From NCBI GenBank assembly GCA_965263155.1, contig OZ253586.1, positions 1,178,001 to 1,242,000 on the forward strand: a stretch of 64,000 bases of DNA, in the 5' to 3' direction. Origin of the DNA: JAAXIE01 sp965263155. Lineage in GTDB: Bacteria > Chloroflexota > Dehalococcoidia > Lucifugimonadales > JAAXIE01. The first letter of the stretch is position 1, and each line of letters opens with the position of its first letter. Below the pieces are notes generated by a model, which ran no database searches, was not told where the DNA came from, and saw nothing but the letters and a program-made list of their open reading frames with translations. This document shows, piece by piece, positions 1-7,473 of this stretch. The translations under genes were made by a program, and so were the position numbers.

Positions 1-1
1 C

Positions 2-946
2 GACGCCTACCTGCGCTTTTTAGAAGGTGACTATGGTTTTCGGCAGATGTTCGCCGACTGGCTGGTGGCCAATCTGCTTGACGAGCCCGGTGGTGGGTTA
101 TATGGATATACGGGCATCGATGTGGGGGTTTTCCCGCTGCAGAGTTTGGGCGATGGAGGGCACAGGAAGTCCACTCTTCAGCAGTATTCTGCGGAGTACG
201 TGGAGCTGTCTCAGCCGCAGCGAGAGGCGACGATCCGCTTTCAAGGCGTCTCCAAGGCTCCTTTGCTGGCGGAGGATGTCGGCGCTGATGGCTGCTGGTG
301 GAGCAACCGTGGTGATTCCATCAGCAGTACCCTGACGCGGCGGGTCGACCTGTCGGGGGTCGAAGCGGCGTTCCTGCGGTATCGGATATGGCACGAGCTA
401 GAGGAGGGGTGGGACTACGGCTACGTGGAGACCTCCACCGACGGGGGTATCACATGGGACGTGCTGCCAGCCTCGGGAACTACGACGGATGATCCGGCAG
501 GCAACAGCTACGGCCACGGCTATACCGGCACTACCGACGGCTGGTTGGAGGGTCAGGCTGATCTGTCGCCCTATGTCGGGCAGGAGGCTCTCGTTCGCTT
601 TCACTACGTGACAGACGACAGCGTGAACGGCACGGGCTTCTGCATAGACGACATCTCCATCCCTGCAATCGGTTTCGACGACTCGCTGGAACAATCTGGT
701 TGGGTAGCCGATGGCTTCCTCCGAACGTCCAACAGGGTGGCCCAGGACTACCTAGTGCGGGTGGTGGAGATGGGCCCGGAGGCGCGAGTAACCACGATGG
801 CATTGGACGAACATAACCGGGGCGAGTTCCGATTAGACGAGTCCCCCGGACGAGAGCGTCTGGTCGTAGTGGTCGCCCCCCTCGCACCCAAGACCCGACA
901 GCCTGCCTCGTATACGTTGAGCGTAGAAGCCTCGGAGGCGGCTTAA
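2..946 (+). CDS. C-terminal part of an M6/immune-inhibitor-A-like secreted peptidase (5' truncated)
   Basis: The reading frame is open from base 2, so the gene begins outside the window. Only the non-catalytic C-terminal part is present. The stretch WSNRGD...STLTR...VDLSG, followed by GWDYGYVETSTDGG, GNSYGHGYTG, DLSPYVGQ and VRFHYVTDD, matches the beta-sandwich (VEG/MAM-like) module after the catalytic domain of immune inhibitor A peptidases (family knowledge). The zinc-binding HExxH motif is not in the visible part. The region around residues 10-35 (FADWLVANLLDEP) resembles the helical segment preceding that module in Chloroflexota homologues. It is probably a secreted metalloprotease. The family call rests on motif recognition of the tail only. 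Confidence 0.7.
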   Translation, partial: DAYLRFLEGDYGFRQMFADWLVANLLDEPGGGLYGYTGIDVGVFPLQSLGDGGHRKSTLQQYSAEYVELSQPQREATIRFQGVSKAPLLAEDVGADGCWWSNRGDSISSTLTRRVDLSGVEAAFLRYRIWHELEEGWDYGYVETSTDGGITWDVLPASGTTTDDPAGNSYGHGYTGTTDGWLEGQADLSPYVGQEALVRFHYVTDDSVNGTGFCIDDISIPAIGFDDSLEQSGWVADGFLRTSNRVAQDYLVRVVEMGPEARVTTMALDEHNRGEFRLDESPGRERLVVVVAPLAPKTRQPASYTLSVEASEAA

Positions 947-963
947 CGCAGGGCATAGTCGCG

Positions 964-993
964 TTGAGGCTGTTTGGCCTGCTCTGCTAGACT
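964..993 (+). promoter_or_regulatory. Candidate sigma-70 promoter for gatC-gatA
   Basis: TTGAGG (964-969) and TAGACT (988-993) are separated by 18 bases and lie about 30 bases before the TTG start of gatC. The spacing is right, but both hexamers deviate from consensus. Confidence 0.35.
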
Positions 994-1024
994 GGTTTTC
1001 AATCGACGCCGTTGGGAGTCTCCC

Positions 1025-1315
1025 TTGGCCCTGACCCGAGAAGAAGTGCAGCACATAGCGCGGCTCTGCCGTCTGTCCATGAGTCCGGGGGAGTTGGACG
1101 AGATGGCGCACCAGCTCTCTGTTATCTTGGAGCAGTTTGAGGTCCTAAGCCAGTTGGATACCGAGGATGTTCCTCCTACGTCCCACGTCGCTGGTCTGGA
1201 GTCGGTGCTACGGGAGGACGTGGCGCAGCCGTCGCTGCCGGTTGAGGACGTCCTCGCCAACGCGCCGAGGCAGCAGGGGGACCAGTTCCGCGTCGGCGTG
1301 GTAATCGACGAGTAG
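1025..1315 (+). CDS. gatC: Aspartyl/glutamyl-tRNA(Asn/Gln) amidotransferase subunit C
   Basis: This is the small subunit of GatCAB, which stabilises GatA while misacylated Glu-tRNA(Gln)/Asp-tRNA(Asn) is amidated. The protein is 96 aa from a TTG start, normal for GatC. It carries the conserved N-terminal LTREEVQHIARLCRL helix and the central DTEDVPPTSHV loop; the C-terminus has the usual LREDV...NAP pattern. I chose TTG at 1025 because GGGAG lies just upstream and the product then starts exactly at the family's N-terminus; a longer in-frame start at 974 adds a tail unlike GatC. The stop overlaps the GTG of gatA by one base, implying translational coupling. GatB is not in the window. Confidence 0.93.
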   Translation: MALTREEVQHIARLCRLSMSPGELDEMAHQLSVILEQFEVLSQLDTEDVPPTSHVAGLESVLREDVAQPSLPVEDVLANAPRQQGDQFRVGVVIDE

Positions 1316-2787
1316 TGGCCAAGGCCATGCCAGACGATCTCCAGAATCTCAGTATCGGTGAGTGCCAACGGCTATTGGAGCGCCGTGAAGTTAGCTCGCT
1401 GGAACTCACCCATGCCTACCTATCTGCTATCGAGCGGGTGGAACCCGGTGTACAGGCTTTTATCAACCTGACCCACGACTTGGCCTTGGAGCAGGCCCGC
1501 AAGGCCGATGTCCGGCTAGCGACTGGCGAGGCTAGTCCTCTGACGGGTGTGCCGATGCAGGTCAAGGACCTACTCTCCACTCGAGGTGTGCCAACGACGT
1601 GTGGCTCCCGCATGCTGGAAGGATTCGTGCCTCCATATGATGCCGCAGTGGTGGAGCGGCTTTACGAGCAGGATGCGGTCCTGCTTGGTAAGGGAAACAT
1701 GGACGAGTTTGCCATGGGCTCCTCCACTGAGAACTCCGCCTTTCATCCCACGTACAACCCTTGGGACTTGGACCGGGTGCCCGGCGGCAGCAGCGGAGGC
1801 GGGGCAGCCGCGGTGGCTGCTGGAGAATGCGTGTACGCTCTGGGCTCCGATACCGGAGGCAGTGTGCGTCAGCCTGCGGCCATGTGTGGCGTGGTGGGGC
1901 TGAAGCCTACTTACGGGCTGGTCAGCCGCTGGGGTCTGGTGGCCTACGCGTCGTCGCTGGACCAAGTGGGACCTCTCACGAGAGACGTTTCGGACTGCGC
2001 GACAGTGCTGAATGTCCTAGCAGGCCACGACTCCCGGGACTCCACGTCGATTCCAGGGGAGAGTCCCGACTACCAACGGGGGTTGACTGATGGCGTTCGT
2101 GGTTTGCGGGTGGGCATGCCGCGGGAGTATTTCGAGGAGGGAGTGGACCCGGAGGTGCGACGTGTGGTTACCGAGGCGGTCGGCGTGCTGGAGGGCTTGG
2201 GGGCCTTGGTGGAGGAGGTGTCGTTGCCCTCGACAACGTACGCCCTGGCAGCCTACTACATCATCGCACCCTCGGAGTGTTCCGCGAATCTCGCTCGCTA
2301 CGACGGTGTGAAGTACGGTCTGTCGATGTCGGAGGCGGGCGACGGCGCGAGTGCGATGGAGGCCACTCGGAGTGCGGGATTCGGGGCTGAGGTGAAGCGT
2401 CGTATCATGCTGGGAACGTACGCCCTCTCCGCGGGCTACTATGACGCCTTCTACCTGAAGGCGCTGAAGGTGCGCACGCTACTGAGGCGCGAGTTTGAGG
2501 AAGTCTTCCGGCGGTTCGACGTTCTGGTGTCGCCCACCTCGCCCACTGTAGCCTTCCCGCTGGGCTCAAGGATGGCGGACCCAGTGCAGATGTACCAAGC
2601 TGACGTATGCACTGTGCCCGCCAACATCGCGGGTATTCCTGCCATATCGGTGCCGTGTGGGTTCTCCGATGGGTTGCCAGTGGGTCTGCAGCTCATGGGG
2701 CCGGCTATGGCGGAGGCTACCCTGCTGCGCACCGGATACGCCTACGAGCAGGCTACGGATTGGCATACAAAGCGGCCGCCGCTCTGA
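1315..2787 (+). CDS. gatA: Glutamyl-tRNA(Gln) amidotransferase subunit A
   Basis: GatA is the amidase subunit that releases ammonia from glutamine for transamidation of misacylated tRNA in the cytoplasm. The protein is 490 aa, typical length. The amidase-signature Ser-cisSer-Lys triad is visible: Lys84 in MQVKD, Ser159 in GGSSGGG and Ser183 in SDTGGSVRQPA. These line up with K79/S154/S178 of S. aureus GatA after a five-residue N-terminal offset. GTG at 1315 overlaps the gatC stop; ATG at 1327 is an alternative start that would remove the offset almost exactly. The gene is intact and forms an operon with gatC. Confidence 0.96.
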   Translation: MAKAMPDDLQNLSIGECQRLLERREVSSLELTHAYLSAIERVEPGVQAFINLTHDLALEQARKADVRLATGEASPLTGVPMQVKDLLSTRGVPTTCGSRMLEGFVPPYDAAVVERLYEQDAVLLGKGNMDEFAMGSSTENSAFHPTYNPWDLDRVPGGSSGGGAAAVAAGECVYALGSDTGGSVRQPAAMCGVVGLKPTYGLVSRWGLVAYASSLDQVGPLTRDVSDCATVLNVLAGHDSRDSTSIPGESPDYQRGLTDGVRGLRVGMPREYFEEGVDPEVRRVVTEAVGVLEGLGALVEEVSLPSTTYALAAYYIIAPSECSANLARYDGVKYGLSMSEAGDGASAMEATRSAGFGAEVKRRIMLGTYALSAGYYDAFYLKALKVRTLLRREFEEVFRRFDVLVSPTSPTVAFPLGSRMADPVQMYQADVCTVPANIAGIPAISVPCGFSDGLPVGLQLMGPAMAEATLLRTGYAYEQATDWHTKRPPL

Positions 2788-2854
2788 TATGGAGTTGGGT
2801 CGCGGACGGCGGACATAGTAGAATGGCGAGGTAAGTCTGCGACAAACGGTGACG

Positions 2855-3844
2855 ATGGGTACTCACATAGGCACCTGCTCTTGGACAGACCGCAGTCTCA
2901 TCAGAGCTGCCACCTTCTATCCCAAGGGCGCGTCCAGCGCAGAGGCCCGTCTGCGCTACTATTCCTCCATCTTCCCCACGGTGGAGGTCGACTCCAGCTA
3001 CTACTCCCTGCCGACGGTGGATGCGACCAAGGCGTGGGTGGACCGCACTCCGCCCGGCTTCATCTTCCACGTCAAGATGTTCCGGCTTTTCACATTGCAT
3101 TGGACCGAGCCAAAGGTGTTGCCGCCTGACCTCCGTCCCCTAGCCCCCGAAGGAAAGCGCTTCTACTACGCCGCGGCGTCACGCGAGTTCATCGACGAGC
3201 TCATGGCACGGTTCATCGAGACCCTGCTGCCTCTGGAGAGCGCCGGCAAGTTAGGTCTGTTGCTGTTGCAGTTCCCCCAATGGGTGACACCCAAACCGGA
3301 AAACCGCGATCATATCCTAGCCATGAAGGAAGCACTGGCCCGGTTCGACGTGGCCGTCGAATTTCGTAATCACAGTTGGCTCAACGGCGATACCGACAAG
3401 ACGTTGTACTGGCTGGAGGATAACGACCTTACCTTCGTCTGCGTCGATGAGCCCCAAGGGTTTGTCTCAAGCATCCCGCCACTCGCGGCTGTCTCGTCGG
3501 AAATCGCGTACGTGCGCTTTCATGGACGTAACCGGGACACATGGGAGGCGCGGACGCAGTCTTCTGCCGAGCGTTTCGACTGGTACTATCGGGAGGACGA
3601 GTTGCGGGAGTGGACGACGCGAGTGCACTCGCTGCAGGAGCAGGCCCGCGAGGTCTACCTGCTGTTCAACACGAATAACCAGGACCAAGGCCCCTATAAC
3701 GCCATCAAGCTGGGCCGTATGCTAGGCCAAGGATTGGGAGACGAGACGGCCTTGCAGGCGGCCGAAGAGCGGCTGCGGTTGCCTGACCCAACGCAGAGCA
3801 CGCCAATGCAGGGAACTCTAATACCGGGTGGAGGTGAGCCATGA
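2855..3844 (+). CDS. DUF72 (YecE-family) protein
   Basis: The product is a TIM-barrel-like protein of unknown biochemical role. The start MGTHIGTCSWTD, the segment FYPKG...AEARLRYYSSIFPTVEVDSSYYSLP and the later LGLLLLQFP, VAVEFRNHSW and YVRFHGRN are the classic DUF72 motifs in order. Length (329 aa) is slightly above the usual 240-300 aa because of a C-terminal extension rich in Glu and Pro. A GTG six bases upstream (2849) is in frame; ATG was preferred because it gives the family N-terminus. The stop overlaps the next ATG by four bases (ATGA), so it is coupled to the LLM oxidoreductase. Confidence 0.88.
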   Translation: MGTHIGTCSWTDRSLIRAATFYPKGASSAEARLRYYSSIFPTVEVDSSYYSLPTVDATKAWVDRTPPGFIFHVKMFRLFTLHWTEPKVLPPDLRPLAPEGKRFYYAAASREFIDELMARFIETLLPLESAGKLGLLLLQFPQWVTPKPENRDHILAMKEALARFDVAVEFRNHSWLNGDTDKTLYWLEDNDLTFVCVDEPQGFVSSIPPLAAVSSEIAYVRFHGRNRDTWEARTQSSAERFDWYYREDELREWTTRVHSLQEQAREVYLLFNTNNQDQGPYNAIKLGRMLGQGLGDETALQAAEERLRLPDPTQSTPMQGTLIPGGGEP

Positions 3845-4830
3845 AATTCGGGGTTGACCTTTATCCCCACTTCACCACGGAGTTGGATGGTCCCACCGCC
3901 TTTAAGTACGCCATCCGTCAGGTCCAGACTGCGCGGGAGGTGGGATTCGACGGCATCTTTGCGTCCCATCACTACGTCATGGGCCCCAGCGAGCAGATGT
4001 TCCAGCCAATCCCACTGTTGGGGAGGCTGGCCGCCGAGGCCCAAGGGATGACCTTGGGAACGGCGGTGTTCCTGCTGAGCCTGCACAGCCCGGTTGAGGC
4101 CGCCGAGTTGACAGCTACGCTAGACATCATCGCCGAAGGCAGGTTCGTTTTCGGGGTGGGACAAGGGTACAGAGACGCCGAGTTCTCGTCCTTCGGCATA
4201 TCCAAGCGCAATCGTAGCGGGCGCTTGGAGGAAGCGGTTCAGGTGGTCCGGAAGCTGTGGGCGGAGGAAAACGTCACATGGCAGGGGGCCCACTTCCAGT
4301 TGAACGGGGTGACCGTAGCCCCTAGGCCAGTACAACAGCCGGGTCCGCCCATCTGGGTAGGGGGCGATACGCTGGCAGGAGTGGAACGGGCTGCCCGTAT
4401 AGGGGATGCTTGGCTGACAAGCCCGCGACACTCCAAAACCTTCATACGAGAGGCGATGGCCCGTTACCGACAATGCCGTGAGGAGAATGGACAGGACTCG
4501 CCGCCACCGGTCTTCTTCCGCGAAATGTACGTTGCTCCGACCACACAGGAGGCGGAAGACGAAATAAGAGAGTCTTTCGAACGTTTGTACCATGCCTACC
4601 ATAGGGCAGGTCAGCCCGGCGAGCGCTACGACCTTCGATTTCCGGAACTAAAAGACGAACGGCTACTTGTCGGAAATCCGGATGATGTAGTTGCTGAGAT
4701 AGAAAGATACCGTCAAGAATTCGGCGCAGAGTACATGTTCTTCCGCCTGTATTACCTAGGAATGGACCCAGAAAAGAGTGTGCGCTGTATTCGTCTATTC
4801 GGAGAGGAAGTTATACCGCAAATCGGCTAA
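3841..4830 (+). CDS. LLM-class (luciferase-like) flavin-dependent oxidoreductase
   Basis: This is a bacterial-luciferase-family TIM-barrel enzyme using FMN or F420H2; the substrate cannot be read from sequence. Diagnostic segments are MKFGVDLYPHF at the first strand, EVGFDGIFASHHYV, LGTAVFLLSLHSPVEAAEL, GRFVFGVGQGYRDAEF and PPIWVGGDTLAGVERAARIGDAWL. Length (329 aa) is standard. The start is fixed by the ATGA overlap with the DUF72 gene, so the two are co-transcribed. It is one of three LLM enzymes in the window. Confidence 0.9.
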   Translation: MKFGVDLYPHFTTELDGPTAFKYAIRQVQTAREVGFDGIFASHHYVMGPSEQMFQPIPLLGRLAAEAQGMTLGTAVFLLSLHSPVEAAELTATLDIIAEGRFVFGVGQGYRDAEFSSFGISKRNRSGRLEEAVQVVRKLWAEENVTWQGAHFQLNGVTVAPRPVQQPGPPIWVGGDTLAGVERAARIGDAWLTSPRHSKTFIREAMARYRQCREENGQDSPPPVFFREMYVAPTTQEAEDEIRESFERLYHAYHRAGQPGERYDLRFPELKDERLLVGNPDDVVAEIERYRQEFGAEYMFFRLYYLGMDPEKSVRCIRLFGEEVIPQIG

Positions 4831-4850
4831 CAATCAAAAAACGATAGACC

Positions 4851-4880
4851 TTTACATACTCCTGTTGCGGCTGGTATACT
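4851..4880 (+). promoter_or_regulatory. Sigma-70-type promoter upstream of the zinc-ribbon gene
   Basis: TTTACA (4851-4856) is followed after 18 bases by TATACT (4875-4880), close to consensus. It lies in the gap after the LLM stop and about 100 bases before the GTG at 4989, leaving a leader that contains a small GC-rich inverted repeat (ATAAAAACCCATGGGGTT region). Confidence 0.6.
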
Positions 4881-4988
4881 CGTTCATCGGCCCGGCAGGG
4901 GATGCCCGAGTCGGTGTTCTGTGGGTATAAAAACCCATGGGGTTCCGGTGGCTGTGGTTGGTAGTTAGGAACCAAGGAGGCCTTAGCC

Positions 4989-5345
4989 GTGGTAATGCAG
5001 GACAGGACCCTGGTGTGCAGGGACTGTGGAGTATCGTTCACTTTTACTATAGGAGAGCAGCAGTTCTATCAGAGCCGTGGGTTGCTACACGACCCCGCTA
5101 GGTGCCCCGGTTGCCGAACTGCCCGACGTAGGACCGGTGGAGGCGCTGGTGGTGGTGGTGGTGGAGGCGCTGGTGGTGGAGGCGCTGGTGGTGGGAGCTT
5201 CCGCTCCGACCAGCCGAGGACCTTTTATCCCGCCGTGTGCGCTGCCTGTGGTGCGTCCACTGAAGTCCCCTTTGAGCCGCGGCAGGGTCGCCCGGTCTAC
5301 TGCCGGGAGTGCTACGAAGCAAACCGCGAGACCACTTCCTTTTAG
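4989..5345 (+). CDS. Double zinc-ribbon protein with polyglycine linker
   Basis: The 118-aa protein has two Cys4 zinc-ribbon units. The N-terminal one uses CRDC (about residues 10-13) and CPGC, with the conserved FYQSRG spacer. The C-terminal one uses CAAC and CREC near residues 86-106. A linker of about 20 residues of almost pure Gly with two Ala joins them. The N-terminal half resembles zf-trcl-type probable zinc-binding domains; the C-terminal half resembles CxxC-x(n)-CxxC proteins common in Chloroflexota. AAGGAGG at 4974-4980, eight bases before GTG, supports this start over ATG 4995. A nucleic-acid-binding role is plausible but not demonstrated. Confidence 0.8.
   Translation: MVMQDRTLVCRDCGVSFTFTIGEQQFYQSRGLLHDPARCPGCRTARRRTGGGAGGGGGGGAGGGGAGGGSFRSDQPRTFYPAVCAACGASTEVPFEPRQGRPVYCRECYEANRETTSF
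5136..5195 (+). repeat. GGN microsatellite encoding the polyglycine linker
   Basis: The tract is built of GGT/GGA/GCT codons. It includes two perfect tandem copies of a 15-base unit (GGAGGCGCTGGTGGT) at 5163-5177 and 5178-5192. Copy-number change in multiples of three would lengthen or shorten the linker without breaking the frame. Confidence 0.85.
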
Positions 5346-5379
5346 CTGATTTAACCGCCCGGTGGTTCCGGGCCCGTCG

Positions 5380-5440
5380 ACAACCCCCACCAACTAACAG
5401 GGCTTTCTGAAAGAGGGCGCTGCTGGGCAGTGGGGGTTGT
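5380..5440 (+). other. 11-bp inverted repeat between the zinc-ribbon and DUF503 genes
   Basis: ACAACCCCCAC (5380-5390) is perfectly complementary to GTGGGGGTTGT (5430-5440), enclosing 39 bases. A second, smaller hairpin (CCCGG...CCGGG, about 5358-5372) precedes it, and a T5 run follows at 5456-5460. It could be the terminator of the zinc-ribbon gene, with a large loop, or a structured leader of the DUF503 gene, which starts 34 bases later. I recognise no known riboswitch. Confidence 0.5.
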
Positions 5441-5474
5441 TGCTATGTGACCATCTTTTTGCCGAGGACAGGAC

Positions 5475-5768
5475 GTGCATATCGGGGTTTGCAAGTTGAG
5501 CCTGCGGCTCCCAGCGAGCCGCAGCTTGAAGAACAAGCGACAGGTCGCCCAGTCCCTCATTGCTGCCGTACGCTCCAAGTACAACGTGTCAGTAGCTGAG
5601 GTGGAGGACAACGAGCGTTGGCAGGTGCTGACCATCGGCATAAGTTGTGTCAGCAACAACCGGAGCCACGCCAACGAGATGCTGTCTCGCGTGGAGTCTT
5701 TTGTGGGCGTAACCCGCCCCGACCTGCAACTGTTGGACTCGGAGATCGAAATAATCTCCGGCGTCTAG
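5475..5768 (+). CDS. DUF503 (YlxP-like) protein
   Basis: The 97-aa product has the complete DUF503 pattern: MHIGVCKLSLRLPASRSLKNKR at the N-terminus, the VAEVEDNERWQ segment and a C-terminal LDSEIEII. Bacillus YlxP belongs to this family and sits with infB/rbfA, but no ribosome-maturation genes adjoin it here. GTG at 5475 is preceded by a weak purine-rich AGGACAGGA. The gene converges with the crotonase, which ends 20 bases downstream. Confidence 0.85.
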   Translation: MHIGVCKLSLRLPASRSLKNKRQVAQSLIAAVRSKYNVSVAEVEDNERWQVLTIGISCVSNNRSHANEMLSRVESFVGVTRPDLQLLDSEIEIISGV

Positions 5769-5788
5769 GCAGCGCCCCTTCGGGGGGG

Positions 5789-6565
5789 TTACCTACCCAG
5801 CCACTGCGGAGCGCGCTTCTCCGCGAATGCCCTCGGCCCCTCTTTGGAGTCCTCCGATTGCAAAAGCCGGTCATACATCTGAAAGGTCAGGGCGCAGGTG
5901 GCTGGGCCGCTCATGTCCAAGCCGCGGTGGGCCAACTCCTTGAAGTACTGCACTGACAAGGGAGCGTTGCGAGCGATGCGCTGTGCCAAAGCCACCGCCT
6001 CGTCCATCAATGCTTCGCTGGGCACCACCTTGTTCAGGAAGCCGATATCGTACGCCCGCTGCGCGGTGATAGGATCGGCGGTGAGCACCAGCTCCATCAC
6101 GGCCGCCATGGGCAGCATCTTGGGCAGCGTGGTGGCAAAAGGCGGGAGCAGGCTCCACTGGGCCTCGCTGATGCCCAGCTTGGCGTCCTCGGAGGCCAAG
6201 CGCAGGTCGCACATCTGAGCGATGGACCAACCCCCGGCGAGGGCATAGCCGTTGACAGCGGCGATCAGGGGTTTCCAGGTCTGGCTCCACATATATGGCT
6301 GGTCGGGGCTCATGCTGTCGGAGGCACGGGCCTGCCTCCCGGACGCGTTGTCCGACGCGCGCTCTTTCAGGTCGCGCCCAGCGCAGAACGCTCGTCCTGC
6401 CCCAGTGATGATGGCCACCCGAGCGCTTGGGTCTTGGTCGAACTGAATGATCGCCTCATCCAACTCCTGTCTGAGCTGGCGGTTGATGGAGTTGAGTGCG
6501 TCGGGCCTGTTAAGGGTGATAGTCACCACTGCGCCATCCTGCTGATAAAGCACCGTCTCTGCCAT
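5789..6565 (-). CDS. Enoyl-CoA hydratase/isomerase (crotonase) family protein
   Basis: The 258-aa crotonase-fold protein presumably acts on an acyl-CoA thioester. The oxyanion-hole segments are present: AFCAGRDL near residue 60 and NGYALAGG at 105-112. Of the two catalytic glutamates of enoyl-CoA hydratase, the second is kept (Glu134 in GISEAQ) but the first is replaced by Ser114 (AGGWSIAQ). It may therefore be an isomerase, hydrolase or lyase rather than a standard hydratase. GGAGGG lies a few bases before the ATG. It is the last gene of a minus-strand run and follows the frameshifted retropepsin gene by 21 bases. Confidence 0.87.
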   Translation of the reverse strand: MAETVLYQQDGAVVTITLNRPDALNSINRQLRQELDEAIIQFDQDPSARVAIITGAGRAFCAGRDLKERASDNASGRQARASDSMSPDQPYMWSQTWKPLIAAVNGYALAGGWSIAQMCDLRLASEDAKLGISEAQWSLLPPFATTLPKMLPMAAVMELVLTADPITAQRAYDIGFLNKVVPSEALMDEAVALAQRIARNAPLSVQYFKELAHRGLDMSGPATCALTFQMYDRLLQSEDSKEGPRAFAEKRAPQWLGR

Positions 6566-6586
6566 GAGAATCCCTCCGTTTATGGG

Positions 6587-7056
6587 TTTAGTCGTTGTGG
6601 ATGGTTACTGAGCTGGTCCGACCTTCATATTGCATCAGGAAGCCTTGGAGAAACGACCTGCCCAGCTGGACAACGTGAGATTGTCCGCCAGATTGTAGAT
6701 GCACAACGGCAAATATGCCATCGAAGACTACTCGCAGCTCCGTAATGTAGAGATGGGCTGGATAGAAGTTGACTACGAGTTCACCGCGGACCCTAGATAC
6801 TGGCGAGCGTTGTATTACTGGTAGACCAAGTTGCAGGGGCTAGGTCGGCATCCACATAGGTATGAGAAGCGCCAGTATCCACCAGCGCAAGGTGCCGGCA
6901 CGCTGGCCGGTTGGGGAGACTAACGCGGGAGCGCTGGAACCTGGGGTCATGTCCAATCTGGACATCCAAGGTCGGCCCAAGGCGCCCCAACTGTTGCCTC
7001 TCCCCACTACCGTCGCAAAAGCTGCACTGATTGTAGGGGTCATCAAGAAGTGCCAC
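6587..7056 (-). pseudogene. Retropepsin-like aspartic protease gene broken by one frameshift
   Basis: The N-terminal frame (GTG 7056 to about 6840) reads VALLDDPYNQC...LGPTLDVQIGHDP...ALVDTGASHTYVDADLA, with the catalytic DTGA at residue 60. The next frame (about 6839 to the TAA at 6587) continues with LGLPVIQRSPVSRVRGE, an ITELRVVFDG segment and a C-terminal LGRSFLQGF plus YEGRTSSVTIHND. Together these match the family of about 155-aa single-domain clan AA proteases, end to end. The break lies at a run of four C (forward GGGG 6836-6839); removing one base gives a continuous 156-codon frame. Each half alone is too short to be active. It may be a true pseudogene or a base-calling error. Confidence 0.75.
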
Positions 7057-7082
7057 AACGCGATTGCTTTTTGTTCGGCCCT

Positions 7083-7418
7083 TTATGCGTAGGGGCCGAG
7101 GTACATGCCTCCCAGAAGATGAAGATGACCGTGGCGCTGGCTTTGCATGCCGTCGTGTCCGAAGTTGGATAGCAGACGGTAGCCGTTGGGGCAGCGTTCC
7201 CTGCCCGCTTCCACAGCTGCCACGCCGATGCGCTCCATGATAGGCGAACTCCACAGCTCCTGCTGGCTCATGTGCTCCTTTGGCATGATGAGGAGCATGA
7301 TTGGCACCCAGTTGAGGACGTTCTGAATGACGATGACTTGCTCATCTTCGTAGATAACGGTCGCGGGCTCGTTGCCAGAGATGATGTTGCAGAAGGTGCA
7401 TGACGCTTCTTGGGCCAA
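7083..7418 (-). CDS. HIT-family nucleotide-binding protein
   Basis: The 111-aa histidine-triad hydrolase/transferase superfamily protein has CTFCNIISG with a metal-binding-like CxxC near the N-terminus. The HGHLHLL triad sits near residue 97, followed by GG. HIT proteins act on phosphoamidate or dinucleoside polyphosphates (family knowledge). The only sensible start is TTG at 7418, with GAAAGG about 12 bases upstream, because the frame is closed just before it. It lies downstream of the MBL hydrolase in the same direction, 55 bases away. Confidence 0.87.
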   Translation of the reverse strand: MAQEASCTFCNIISGNEPATVIYEDEQVIVIQNVLNWVPIMLLIMPKEHMSQQELWSSPIMERIGVAAVEAGRERCPNGYRLLSNFGHDGMQSQRHGHLHLLGGMYLGPYA

Positions 7419-7473
7419 GAGAGGCGACCTTTCTCAGAGCCTGTTGGCTCTCCGCCAGTTGGGTCTCCGGAGG

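Noticed and set aside
5136..5195. Possible frame-disrupting simple repeat
   Set aside because: All units are multiples of three and encode a continuous Gly linker between two intact zinc ribbons.
6699..6824. Forward 41-codon frame with protein-like sequence (KYAIEDYSQLRNVEMGWIEV)
   Set aside because: It is the complement of the C-terminal half of the frameshifted retropepsin gene, which explains it better.
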